This document shows, piece after piece, positions 9,840 through 18,410 of a DNA stretch of 64,000 nucleotides (position 1 is the first letter of the stretch; every line of letters begins with the position of its first letter). Origin of the DNA: Maribacter algarum (ex Zhang et al. 2020) (GTDB taxonomy: Bacteria; Bacteroidota; Bacteroidia; Flavobacteriales; Flavobacteriaceae); assembly GCF_005885635.1 (NCBI RefSeq), contig NZ_VATY01000001.1, forward strand, positions 434,001-498,000. Reading direction: 5' to 3'. The notes under the pieces were generated by a model, which did not search any database, was not told where the DNA came from, and was given only the letters and a program-made list of their open reading frames with translations. A program made the translations under genes and the position numbers.

Positions 9840-10922
9840 ATGGTTGCAGAAAATCAAACCGTCACTTTAATCAAGCCTTTGGTTTCGATAATTATACCAG
9901 CGTATAATGAAGAGGCATTGATAGAGCAGAATGTCGGCCTGTTATATACTTATTTAGAAACGCTAGGTGATTCGTATCGTTGGGATATTTTAATTGTCAA
10001 TGATGGTAGCAGTGACCAGACTGGTCCGATAGCCGATGCATTGGCTGAGAAGTATGATAACTTAAGGGTACTCCATCACATAACCAATAGAAATTTGGGA
10101 ACAGCTTTACGTACTGGCTTCCAAAACACAAAGGGAGACTACGTTATTGTTCTTGATATTGATTTGAGTTATTCCCCCGATCATATTGAAAAGCTCTTAT
10201 CAAAGGTGAAAGAGTGCGATGCTGATATGGTGATTGCCTCCCCCTATATGAAAGGTGGTAAAAATACAGCCGTTCCGCCCTTGCGTTTGTTTCTTAGCAA
10301 GACCGTTAATTTTATTATGCGTAAAGCATCAGGTTTAAATATCTGTACATTCACGGGTATGGTACGGATTTTTAAAGGTGAGTTTATACGATCGGTCAAC
10401 ACAAAATCAAGCACCTTTGATATCAATTCAGAACTCATTTTCAAAGCTCATATTTTGAGAGCAAGAGTAATCGAGATCCCTGCTCATTTAGACTGGTCGG
10501 CACAACGGGATTTAGGAAAAGTAAGAACCTCTGGAGTTCGAATTGTAAAAGGCATTTTCAATGGTTTGGTGAATAGTTTTATCTTTCGCCCTTACTTATT
10601 TTTCTGGCTGTTGGGTATATCTGTTTTTCTGATTTCGCTATACATTATTGTCTGGATTTTCATCAACACCTATTTACAGTACCCAATGACGGCTGAGCTA
10701 GCCCAAGGCTTTGAAAATAGATTTAGTCTAGCTGTATCTGAAGTATACCGACAGCGACCGTATTCTTTTGTTGTAGGTGGTGTAACCTTGATTATATCTA
10801 TTCAAATTATGAGTTTAGGTTTTATATCGCTTCAAAAGAAGCGTTATTTTGATGAGTTGTTTCATTTGAATTCCGCTATTCTAAAAAAGAACCAGAGAGA
10901 TTCAGAAAATATAGACTTATGA
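9840..10922 (+). CDS. Glycosyltransferase family 2, polyprenyl-phosphate sugar synthase-like
   Basis: 360 residues. The GT-A core has SIIIPAYNEE, LIVNDGSSDQT and the metal-binding VLDIDLSYSP. The C-terminal third has two probable transmembrane helices (about 250-280 and 309-330). This is the layout of DPM1/ArnC-type enzymes that load a sugar from a nucleotide donor onto polyprenyl phosphate. It is followed by a 4-nt overlap with a GT39-like membrane transferase, the class that uses such polyprenyl-phosphate sugars, so the two probably work in sequence. An 88-nt gap separates it from the deacetylase. Confidence 0.87.
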   Translation: MVAENQTVTLIKPLVSIIIPAYNEEALIEQNVGLLYTYLETLGDSYRWDILIVNDGSSDQTGPIADALAEKYDNLRVLHHITNRNLGTALRTGFQNTKGDYVIVLDIDLSYSPDHIEKLLSKVKECDADMVIASPYMKGGKNTAVPPLRLFLSKTVNFIMRKASGLNICTFTGMVRIFKGEFIRSVNTKSSTFDINSELIFKAHILRARVIEIPAHLDWSAQRDLGKVRTSGVRIVKGIFNGLVNSFIFRPYLFFWLLGISVFLISLYIIVWIFINTYLQYPMTAELAQGFENRFSLAVSEVYRQRPYSFVVGGVTLIISIQIMSLGFISLQKKRYFDELFHLNSAILKKNQRDSENIDL

Positions 10923-12196
10923 AACTTGCCAAAAAAATAGGCTTGAAACACCTAATACCTTTTTTACCCCTTCTTGCACTATATGTCGTTTTGATTTTGG
11001 TTTTTTCACCAGACCAACTCGTTGGCGACGAAGGTAGGTATATGTATTATGCCAATAATATTATAGAAGGATTTTATGCGGACACCTCTGATCCGTGGAT
11101 AAGAAATGGCCCTGGGTATCCACTAGCAATTACGCTTCCGGTATTACTCAAGACACCTTTTCTGTTGATTCGGCTTTTGAATGTTGTTTTTTTGGCCATG
11201 GCCTTATTGCTATTTTACCAATTGCTTGCCATGTTTATCAAAACCCCAAGAATTGTCATAGCCATTTGTTATCTGCTGGGCTTATATCCTCCACTGGCCA
11301 GAAGTGTAACAGGAATACTATCCGAATCCTTTTCTATATTCTTGATGTGCGGGTTTTTATTTTTCTTTGTTAAACTTTGCACCCATCAATTTAAACAAGG
11401 CCGTAATTTATTCCTTTCAGGTCTTTTTCTCGGTGTTTTAGCTTTGACCAAAGTAATCTTTGGATATGTTATTTTATTGGGAATACTTGGATGTTTAGTG
11501 ACATTTATTTTCAATACGTCCAAAAAAATCAAACTAAGTCTTTTCACCTTCATTCTAAGTTTTTTATTCTGTATTCCGTATTTAGCGTATACACAGCATG
11601 TAACTGGTAAAAAATTCTTATGGGGAACTCATAGCGGTGAAATGTTATATTGGAGATCTACCCCCTTTGAGAACGAGTATGGAGACTGGGTAAGTGCTGA
11701 TATTATAACAGGAAAATCAGAATCGAATTACATTGACACGGAAAGCTTAGTTGCGAATCATGGGGAATTCATCAAATCTTTGGAACCCTATTCAGCAATT
11801 GAAAGAGACAGTATTTACAAAGAAAAAGCTATTGAAAATATTAAAAACCATCCTACTAAGTTTGCTAAAAATACAGTTGCCAGTGGATTTCGATTATTTT
11901 ATAATTACCCGTATACCCATATGCCCCTAAAGGTATCCACCTATTTCTATTTATTGCCCAATACTTTTCTCATCGTATTTTTATTGATAACATCATTTTT
12001 GGTTTTTACCAATATAAAAGTTGTTCCATTTGAGATATACATATTAGGTTTTTTATCTATTGTTCTTATGGGAGGGTTGACCCTTTTGGATGGTCGAGTT
12101 CGGCATCTGCTTCCGATTATTCCGATTTTGATATTTTTAATTGCCTATACTTTAAATAGGTTCTTGCAGGTCAAAATCATAAATCGGGAGGCCTAA
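10919..12196 (+). CDS. Multi-pass GT-C glycosyltransferase (ArnT/PMT, GT39-like)
   Basis: 425 residues with about 10-12 hydrophobic helices. The first extracytoplasmic loop carries VGDEGRYMYYANNI, an acidic motif where ArnT/PMT-type GT-C enzymes place their catalytic Asp/Glu, and then NGPGYPL. These enzymes transfer a sugar from polyprenyl phosphate to an acceptor on the periplasmic side. The 4-nt overlap with the upstream GT2 gene supports a donor-synthase/transferase pair. The acceptor, whether lipid, polysaccharide or protein, is not evident. It is the last gene of the 6442-12196 operon; transcription converges with the lyase-like gene that follows. Confidence 0.78.
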   Translation: MKLAKKIGLKHLIPFLPLLALYVVLILVFSPDQLVGDEGRYMYYANNIIEGFYADTSDPWIRNGPGYPLAITLPVLLKTPFLLIRLLNVVFLAMALLLFYQLLAMFIKTPRIVIAICYLLGLYPPLARSVTGILSESFSIFLMCGFLFFFVKLCTHQFKQGRNLFLSGLFLGVLALTKVIFGYVILLGILGCLVTFIFNTSKKIKLSLFTFILSFLFCIPYLAYTQHVTGKKFLWGTHSGEMLYWRSTPFENEYGDWVSADIITGKSESNYIDTESLVANHGEFIKSLEPYSAIERDSIYKEKAIENIKNHPTKFAKNTVASGFRLFYNYPYTHMPLKVSTYFYLLPNTFLIVFLLITSFLVFTNIKVVPFEIYILGFLSIVLMGGLTLLDGRVRHLLPIIPILIFLIAYTLNRFLQVKIINREA

Positions 12197-12324
12197 ATCC
12201 TGAACTAGATTAACACAGTATACACTAATTATTCAATGCTAACTGAACTAGAATATTTTCTACAATTGTAGTAGCTTCTTTTAAAGCGAATCGTTAAATT
12301 CTTATACTACTTTCTTCATAGCCA

Positions 12325-15012
12325 TTACCTCGGTGCTACGGTATTATATGCATTTTTACCGTAATCGCCATGCGTAGGTTTTCTCATGACTTGTCTTAGG
12401 TTACCAATTGAGGTATGTAATTCAGTGGTGCCGTTTGCCCTGGAATTATTGACCGCGGTACTATTTCTCCAATTAGCCTGATAAACACCTACCTTCCAAT
12501 ATCCCACTTCTTGCTCACTTCCAAATAAAACCCTTTGTTGCTTGTCATAAACCAATGCTCCATTTACCCATAGCCTGAATCTGCCACTGGAGGCATCACC
12601 CCAAACAATGTGCATAACTATATCGTAACTGCCCCCAGCAACAGGAACAACACCCGTCGCAGCAGTGTCAAGATTTGGCTGACTGACCGCGCTATTAACG
12701 ACACAAAGCTCACCTGAAGCATTTCCCAGCCCTCCATGGTTTACGGGCAAGGGCTGTAAGCTAAGCATAGGTTGTGTATTACCTCTAGATGATTCTATTT
12801 TAAATTGGGTCATCACCCAAGGATTATTATCGGGCACATAATTAGAATCAAATTTAATATTGTATCCTATCCATTCCTCTGTGTTTGATGGAAGTACTGT
12901 ATACGCATCGGTCCTTATCTCCTGTCTGTAGTCAAGCGAAGATGCATTTGCAATAAGATTAAAATGTAAACGACCACCTTGGACATAGGTACCTGAATCT
13001 TGATAATGGGCACTTCTGTATAAATTACCACCTGCAAAAGATTCTAAGGCATTTGTGTTAGCAACCTCTCCTGCTAAGTCGGTCCAACACCATTGCTTAA
13101 ATCCTTCCGTGCTTCTTGGGGTTGATATTGTAGAACAAGAATTACTGACGACTATTTCTTCTTCCACCGTTATAGTAACTGCAGCCAAATCCGATAAGCC
13201 TTGTGCATCGTAAACAACTAAGTCTACGTTATAAACACCGGGGGTATTAAATGTATGGGAAGGATTGGCCAAATCAGAGATAGAACCATCTTTAAAGTTC
13301 CACTCATAGCGCTCAATAGCCTCATTATCTGTCGAATTGCTTCCTGTAAAATTCACCTGCAATGGTGCCGTACCTGAAGTTATGTTTGCAGATACAACTG
13401 CTACCGGTGCCTGATTTGGAGGGTCGCTTACAGTTATCGTAACGGAATCGGTATCAGTCAGACCTTTCTCGTCTTCAACCGTTAGTTCAACAACATACGT
13501 ACCTGGAGTATTAAAAGTATGCGACGGGTTGGCTGAACTAGATGAAGAACCATCTTTGAAATTCCATGTATACTTGGTTACCGCTTCATCATCTGTTGAA
13601 TCACTACCATTAAAGTTCACTTGTAATGGTGCTGTTCCCGAAGTAACATTTGCATTTGCCCTGGCAACTGGAGTTTCATTCTCTTTTTCATTTACGGTTA
13701 TCGTTACGGTATCTGTTGAATTTAACCCTTCTGCATCAGTAACTTTGAGCGTGACGACGTAACTTCCTGGCTCAGAGAATGTATGAGTAGGGTTTGCTGA
13801 GGAGGCCGTATTCCCATTCTTGAAATCCCATTCGTAACTGGCTACCCCCTTGTCATCCGTCGATTTACTAGCACTAAAGTTTACTTCTAGAGGAACTATT
13901 CCAGAAGAAGGTGTCGCTTCTGCTACTGCTTTTGGGGCAGAATTTATTTCTTCTTCGGGAGTATCCTCTTCGGTAGGCTTGTCCTCGGTAGTGTCATCTT
14001 CCGTAGGATTATCCTCGGTTGTATCATCTTCCGCAGGATTATCGCCAGTAGTATCATCTCCAGTGGGAGTGTCCCCAGTAGTATCATCTTCGGTAGGATT
14101 GTCCTCAGTCGTATCGTCTTCCGTGGGACTGTCCTCAGTCGTATCATCTTCTGTAGGGTTGTCCTCTGTTGTGTCATCTTCCGTAGGACTGTCTTCAGTG
14201 CTATCGTCTTCTGTAGGACTATCTTCTGTTGTATCGTCGTCTGGCCCCACTAATTCCTGATTGTCATCTACTATAATTACTTCGGAGCTAGTAGGTGCAT
14301 CATAAGTCACTATTAATTTTGGCCCTTTATTCGTTTTATTTTCCTTGGAAGCAAAAGCCAAATCATTTCCATCTTCATGTTCCAAGATTAAAGTGAAAAT
14401 TTCGGGAAATAATTCAGTAACCTTTAATTCTATATCGATTTCTACCCCAACATGATATACTTGCTCTATTTTTCCCAACTCGGTAATAGTTTGGGGAGCG
14501 GACTTTTCAGAAAGCTTATCTTCAGTCCAATCACTTGAAGCCCCTTTAAAGGCCTTTATTATACCGTTACCATCATCGGCATTTATAATGAATTCAAGAC
14601 GTGCAGATGTTATGCTTCCTCCGATGGAATCAATCGGGCTTAAATCAAACATCAGGTAGCTCCTTCGAAAATTTTCTTGTAACCTAACCAGTTCTTGATC
14701 AAAGCCAATTCCATTTTGGAGATAGGCATCGTTTATTGCAGGAAAAGTAGTTGTTCTGCTTTCGAGCTCTATTTCTTCTTCACTTACGTCATCAGTTTCT
14801 TCGACATCACTCTCATCTTGAATTTGATCTTCAGATTGATCCTCGTTTTCCTCTAGCGTACTACTATCTTCTTCGATAACGGGAACTTCCTCCTCGTTAA
14901 GAACAGCATCAAGAAATGTATCTCTGTCTTTATTACAAGAAATAACTAACAAAAACGATATAAAAATAAGGCATATGAAAGACCTAAATAGACGAGTGGG
15001 GCGTTTATTCAT
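12325..15012 (-). CDS. Multidomain surface lipoprotein with CBM96-like, PKD and polysaccharide-lyase-like domains
   Basis: 895 residues. A lipoprotein signal ends FLLVISC with Cys26; the following NKDRD fits the C-x-K-(D/E) surface-export signature known from Bacteroidota. Then come an acidic linker, a DNRLRE/CBM96-like beta domain (about 86-240), a 10-residue acidic repeat stalk (257-355), three PKD domains (about 360-622, each with YxWdFKDG/N and SHTF/THTF), and a C-terminal jelly-roll domain (about 625-895). That last domain has RQEIRTDAY, EEWIGYNIKF and IVWGDASSGRFRLWVNG, resembling the heparin-lyase-I/PL20-type Polysacc_lyase family. It should cleave or bind a uronic-acid polysaccharide outside the cell. 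The C-terminal domain is paralogous to the gene at 16810-17874. Upstream it carries ACCCCAAAT 9 nt before the ATG. Substrate unknown; catalysis not proven. Confidence 0.82.
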   Translation of the reverse strand: MNKRPTRLFRSFICLIFISFLLVISCNKDRDTFLDAVLNEEEVPVIEEDSSTLEENEDQSEDQIQDESDVEETDDVSEEEIELESRTTTFPAINDAYLQNGIGFDQELVRLQENFRRSYLMFDLSPIDSIGGSITSARLEFIINADDGNGIIKAFKGASSDWTEDKLSEKSAPQTITELGKIEQVYHVGVEIDIELKVTELFPEIFTLILEHEDGNDLAFASKENKTNKGPKLIVTYDAPTSSEVIIVDDNQELVGPDDDTTEDSPTEDDSTEDSPTEDDTTEDNPTEDDTTEDSPTEDDTTEDNPTEDDTTGDTPTGDDTTGDNPAEDDTTEDNPTEDDTTEDKPTEEDTPEEEINSAPKAVAEATPSSGIVPLEVNFSASKSTDDKGVASYEWDFKNGNTASSANPTHTFSEPGSYVVTLKVTDAEGLNSTDTVTITVNEKENETPVARANANVTSGTAPLQVNFNGSDSTDDEAVTKYTWNFKDGSSSSSANPSHTFNTPGTYVVELTVEDEKGLTDTDSVTITVSDPPNQAPVAVVSANITSGTAPLQVNFTGSNSTDNEAIERYEWNFKDGSISDLANPSHTFNTPGVYNVDLVVYDAQGLSDLAAVTITVEEEIVVSNSCSTISTPRSTEGFKQWCWTDLAGEVANTNALESFAGGNLYRSAHYQDSGTYVQGGRLHFNLIANASSLDYRQEIRTDAYTVLPSNTEEWIGYNIKFDSNYVPDNNPWVMTQFKIESSRGNTQPMLSLQPLPVNHGGLGNASGELCVVNSAVSQPNLDTAATGVVPVAGGSYDIVMHIVWGDASSGRFRLWVNGALVYDKQQRVLFGSEQEVGYWKVGVYQANWRNSTAVNNSRANGTTELHTSIGNLRQVMRKPTHGDYGKNAYNTVAPR
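13948..14244 (-). repeat. Ten-unit 30-bp tandem repeat encoding an acidic PTEDDTTED(S/N) stalk
   Basis: About ten consecutive 10-codon units (consensus P-T-E-D-D-T-T-E-D-S/N) with variants such as PTGDDTTGDN and PAEDDTTEDN. The units are highly similar at DNA level, so the array is prone to slippage and length change. It separates the carbohydrate-binding-like domain from the PKD domains and is likely an extended, negatively charged, possibly calcium- or glycan-bearing spacer (inference). The open frame on the opposite strand (VSSSVGLS-type) is only its mirror. Confidence 0.9.
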
Positions 15013-15021
15013 GTGGGATAA

Positions 15022-15030
15022 ATTTGGGGT
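15022..15030 (-). promoter_or_regulatory. ACCCCAAAT leader motif, site 1
   Basis: Reading on the minus strand, ACCCCAAAT ends exactly 9 nt before the ATG of the 895-residue lyase-like lipoprotein. The same 9-mer, with one W position, occurs at the same spacing before two other lipoprotein genes (17884-17892 and 34392-34400). It is not complementary to the usual anti-Shine-Dalgarno sequence, so a post-transcriptional or operator role is more likely than a plain ribosome-binding site (inference). Confidence 0.6.
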
Positions 15031-15068
15031 TTATCTTTACTTCGTTATAGCTACGCGACCATCTTATA

Positions 15069-15105
15069 AATAGCCGATGAACGACCCATTATTTCGATGA
15101 AATGC
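15069..15105 (-). promoter_or_regulatory. Conserved upstream block of lyase-like gene 1
   Basis: On the plus strand the elements are AATAGCCG (15069-15076), ACGACC (15081-15086) and TTTCGATGAAATGC (15092-15105). The same elements in the same order occur upstream of the paralogous lyase-like gene at 17942-18008. The block lies 57-93 nt before the start codon. It may be an activator site or promoter region, either conserved through duplication or maintained for co-regulation. Confidence 0.5.
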
Positions 15106-15577
15106 ACTTTATTTTAACAATTACACTTGTTTAATACGTTTTTAGAGCAGGTTTAGTATGATTCTATTCATATTTTTTAGTGATATTAAAGTACTCTTTA
15201 GGTGCCTTGAAACAGCGACGAAATCTATTCATCAATAAAAAACCCTATTCTTGAGTAAGTAGTTTGGCGAAGAGATACCTTGTTACGTGGGCATTCTTCC
15301 AATTTCAGAAGTACGATGAAAAATTATATTCCATGAAAATCAATTGGGTACTCTCACGAGTTCGTCCTTTATTTTAACCTTTTCAAAGAATTTTAATGCA
15401 GTTACAGTTTTAAAATATAATCTTTGCTACTACTATGATTACACAATCCTAAATCGCAAGAAAAGTGTCTTAGTTATTGAAATTCAGGTTAAAAATAATG
15501 CCTGTATGGCCGATTAATGAAAACTTAATAGCACATCCAAAGCATTCATACCAATGAAGCGCAGGTGGAAAAATTGA

Positions 15578-16759
15578 ATGAAAAGTACTATTTACATATA
15601 TGGCAATTTAGATTTTTCAGGCAACTCCGCTGCAGCAAAACGAATGATGTATTATGCAAAAGCTTTAGCCGATGAAAAAAGAAAGGTCTATTTGCTTAGC
15701 TGTAGCCGTACTAAAATTTGCCCTGAAAATTTTATCGAGGTCGAAAATGGAATTCATCTACTTAAAAGTAAATCGTATACTACATCATCTTTTAGTTCTT
15801 TCTTATTTTTAAGACGACTGTACTCTTTTTCAAAATCGAAAGCCACTCCTGCTTCATTTATTTTATATCCGCAGGCCTATTTTTTCTTGGAATTATGGAC
15901 CGTATTTTACTTGATATTCCTTAAACGACAGAAAGTCTTTTATGAATTCAATGAAGTTAAGAAACACTATATCTTTCTATACAAATCAAATTCAAGTTCA
16001 AAAATCAAGGCTTTCTTTAAAACCAATATTCATAAGGTTCTGTTTGTGATACTAGATTATTTGATGCGCTTTTACGAAGGTCTCATTTGTATTTCAACAA
16101 ACATTCAAGCCTATGGTGAGCTTTATAATAAGAATACGATACGTATTCCGATTTTGACAAATCCTAGACTTAAAATTGAGCATTCAAATAAAGAATATGC
16201 AGACGCAGACAGTTTTAATATCGGGTTTTCAGGTTCTATTGTCCCAGGAAAAGAAAACCTAATAGAGTTTGTACAGGTAATAAATAAAGTTCAAGAGAAA
16301 GGGTTTGCCTTAAAATTCAATTTATGCGGAACGTTATCAGAAAAGAATTCTAAGCTGATGATAGATTCCTGCACTCAAGAAAACACCATAAACTATTATG
16401 GAAATCTAAATGAAACGGAGTTGTCTAATTTTCTAAAACAACAAGATTTACTAGTGGTTCCACGTGGTTATACCCTTCAAAATAAATATGGGTTTTCCAC
16501 AAAACTTTCCGACTATCTCAATCACCTAAAAGTTATTCTAATTACTGACATCAGTGATAATGCCCTGTACATCAAAGATGGTGTAAACGGTTTCATAGTA
16601 GAACCAAACAGTCAAGAAATGATGTTCGAAAAACTAGTTTACATTATTGAAAATTTTGATGCTTTGAAAGAAGATATTATTGAGAATGCAATTAAAACTT
16701 CAAAAGAAAGTTTTGATTTTAGGTTATATAAAAGCGAACTTCAATCTTTTGTCAGTTGA
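15578..16759 (+). CDS. Glycosyltransferase family 4-like protein
   Basis: 393 residues. The N-terminal half opens with IYIYGNLDFSGNSAAAKRM, a glycine-containing donor/acceptor loop of GT-B enzymes. The C-terminal half has NIGFSGSIVPGKENLIEF and the variant motif GFSTKLSDYLNHLKVILITD in place of the usual E-x7-E. That FSTKLSDYL variant is common among GT4 enzymes of capsule and EPS loci. The protein is cytoplasmic with no signal peptide. It is a single-gene unit between the two divergently or convergently placed lyase-like lipoproteins. Sugar donor and acceptor are unknown. Confidence 0.8.
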   Translation: MKSTIYIYGNLDFSGNSAAAKRMMYYAKALADEKRKVYLLSCSRTKICPENFIEVENGIHLLKSKSYTTSSFSSFLFLRRLYSFSKSKATPASFILYPQAYFFLELWTVFYLIFLKRQKVFYEFNEVKKHYIFLYKSNSSSKIKAFFKTNIHKVLFVILDYLMRFYEGLICISTNIQAYGELYNKNTIRIPILTNPRLKIEHSNKEYADADSFNIGFSGSIVPGKENLIEFVQVINKVQEKGFALKFNLCGTLSEKNSKLMIDSCTQENTINYYGNLNETELSNFLKQQDLLVVPRGYTLQNKYGFSTKLSDYLNHLKVILITDISDNALYIKDGVNGFIVEPNSQEMMFEKLVYIIENFDALKEDIIENAIKTSKESFDFRLYKSELQSFVS

Positions 16760-16809
16760 ATACTTTACATCGTGTTACTAACTGATTTCAATAATTTCTC
16801 CATGGGAGT

Positions 16810-17874
16810 CTATTCGGGAGAAACTTTATCATACGCATTTTGTCTATAATTCGTATCACTAGGCTTTCTTGTAATGATGCGCAAAGGGCCCATAAAGGTC
16901 TCAACTTCACTGACACCTTGAGCTGCAGAAGTTTGAACCCCTGTTTCACTACGCCAGGCATGTTTGTAGATTCCAAATTTAGAATTACCTCCAACTCGGG
17001 TCGAGCTGCGGACTGTTCTTGTTGTTTGTAGGTCAACTAATTTGTTGCCATTTAACCACACTTCAAGCAAACCGGTGTTTTCATCTCCCCAAATCACATG
17101 AAGCACCACGTCAACCGTCTCTCCTGCCGTTGGCACAATGTTGGTGCCATAAATTGAATTTTTCGAACCATCCTGTGAGGCGTTCACAACAACTATTTCA
17201 CCGGTTTTATATGAGCTACCAGCTCTTCCGTCTATTTGCAATGAAAGCAATGGACTTGCCCCTAGGGTGCCTTCATGCGCTTGATAAAAAACCCAGTTAT
17301 TGGTAGGGTCAGGAATATAATTATCACCAAAACCATAGCTAAAACCAATCCATTCCTCAGTTCCGGATGGGTGATCAACGTTCCAAGGCATTGTTCTGAT
17401 TTCTGAGCGCATATTGAAATTTTCAGGACACCAGCTAGCGGGAGAAGGTTTGGTCGGATTAAGTACAAATCGCAAACGATTTCCTTCTTTATAAACTTGA
17501 TTGGCATTGCATTGAATGTTCAACGCCAATTGGCCATTGCTGAAGCTATCTCTTCCTGTAGATGCTCCCGATGGAACATCAATATCTCCCCAACACCAGG
17601 TCTTTAGTCCTGAATCATTTGCCATGCCCCCAGAGGTTGCGCAATCACCTGTTTCAGCAACTCCTTCATCATCTGAATCTTCCTTGGAAATATTTTCTTC
17701 TTGTTCTTCATTGGTTGTACCATCCTGTTCAATCAACGAAACAGTTTCTTCTTTGACAGTCTTGGCACTCAAAGTATCAGCATCCTTACTACAAGAAAAG
17801 TTGAATAGAAAAATTGCGATAAAAGTGCAAATAAAGTGCATAGGTAATCGTGTTCGAAAAGCCTGTAAGTTCAT
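16810..17874 (-). CDS. Surface lipoprotein with polysaccharide-lyase-like domain (paralogue)
   Basis: 354 residues. A lipoprotein signal ends FNFSC with Cys28, followed by SKDADT (C-x-K-D, like the CNKDRDT of the larger paralogue). An acidic linker (about 30-75) leads to a single jelly-roll domain (about 78-354) containing MRSEIRTMPW, EEWIGFSYGF, NWVFYQAHEG and HVIWGDENTGLLEVWLNG. It aligns along its length with the C-terminal domain of the protein at 12325-15012, including the terminal KPS/KPT..NAY(D/N)xV ending. The family cleaves acidic polysaccharides by beta-elimination; the shared R-x-E-I-R segment is a plausible active-site strand. The ATG at 17874 is preferred over the later Met12 because ACCCCAAAT sits 9 nt upstream, as in its relatives. 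It faces the GT4 gene convergently. Confidence 0.82.
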   Translation of the reverse strand: MNLQAFRTRLPMHFICTFIAIFLFNFSCSKDADTLSAKTVKEETVSLIEQDGTTNEEQEENISKEDSDDEGVAETGDCATSGGMANDSGLKTWCWGDIDVPSGASTGRDSFSNGQLALNIQCNANQVYKEGNRLRFVLNPTKPSPASWCPENFNMRSEIRTMPWNVDHPSGTEEWIGFSYGFGDNYIPDPTNNWVFYQAHEGTLGASPLLSLQIDGRAGSSYKTGEIVVVNASQDGSKNSIYGTNIVPTAGETVDVVLHVIWGDENTGLLEVWLNGNKLVDLQTTRTVRSSTRVGGNSKFGIYKHAWRSETGVQTSAAQGVSEVETFMGPLRIITRKPSDTNYRQNAYDKVSPE

Positions 17875-17883
17875 AAGTAGTAG

Positions 17884-17892
17884 ATTTGGGGT
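17884..17892 (-). promoter_or_regulatory. ACCCCAAAT leader motif, site 2
   Basis: On the minus strand ACCCCAAAT ends 9 nt before the ATG of the 354-residue lyase-like lipoprotein, identical in sequence and spacing to site 1. Outside the 9-mer the two leaders differ in the N9 spacer and in most of the preceding 40 nt, so the 9-mer stands out as the conserved part. Confidence 0.6.
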
Positions 17893-17941
17893 TAAAAGCT
17901 ATAGATAGAGCTCTTACACTACGTACGTAACTTACAATGCG

Positions 17942-18008
17942 AATAGTCGGCTAAAAGTATTAAAATTAGATGAAATACAATGTCACGACCAAGTTTTCGA
18001 TGAAATAC
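17942..18008 (-). promoter_or_regulatory. Conserved upstream block of lyase-like gene 2
   Basis: Plus-strand elements AATAGTCG (17942-17949), ACGACC (17985-17990) and TTTCGATGAAATAC (17995-18008) match the order found at 15069-15105. The ACGACC-to-TTTCG spacing is 4 nt here and 5 nt there. The gap between AATAGYCG and ACGACC is longer here. It lies 68-134 nt upstream of the ATG. Confidence 0.5.
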
Positions 18009-18410
18009 GCGATTCTATCCGAATTTATGAACTGTACATCGGAGATTGAACAAAGCCAGTTTTGTAAAATGCTGGTTCTAAAGCTTATAAAACGGCAAGG
18101 AAAATCTATACTATTCTAAGACCATGGCCGGGAAATCTTGTCACTGCTTTTTTATAATCCCCCAAATCATACCGATTAAAAAAATAAAGCTACTTATGTC
18201 GTATTATTTAACATTTTGAACGAAGTATAGACAGTTTAAACCAATAAATCCATAATTTGGTCGTCCCTAAAAAGTCCCAAAAAATAATAACCAAAAACAT
18301 CCTTAAATCGTTGATTATATGACGACTTTGATACAGCCAACACCTCATTCTGCAATGGATAACGGAAACCTAATACTTATACTATCCGACATTCAATAGA
18401 AGACGATTAA

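Larger units (their letters stand above)
15013..15577. other. 565-bp divergent intergenic region
   Basis: Lies between the minus-strand lyase-like lipoprotein and the plus-strand glycosyltransferase; no ORF is supportable. It holds the ACCCCAAAT site and the conserved upstream block of the lyase gene near its left end, described separately. A loose -7-like TAATCTTTG at 15418-15426 points toward the glycosyltransferase, but it is not a strict match and lies about 150 nt from the start. The rest shows nothing I can name. Confidence 0.5.
17875..18410. other. 536-bp divergent intergenic region
   Basis: Separates the minus-strand lyase-like gene from the plus-strand glycosyltransferase at 18411. 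No ORF is supportable. The left part contains the ACCCCAAAT site and the conserved upstream block shared with the other lyase-like gene. The right part should hold the promoter of the 18411 operon, but no strict TAnnTTTG box is visible. Confidence 0.5.

Noticed and set aside
12260-12271. Palindrome CTACAATTGTAG between convergent genes
   Set aside because: Too short to form a stable terminator and no known operator matches it.
13850-14260. Plus-strand ORF encoding VSSSVGLS repeats
   Set aside because: It is the mirror of the acidic repeat array in the lyase-like lipoprotein on the minus strand; no signal or domain of its own.
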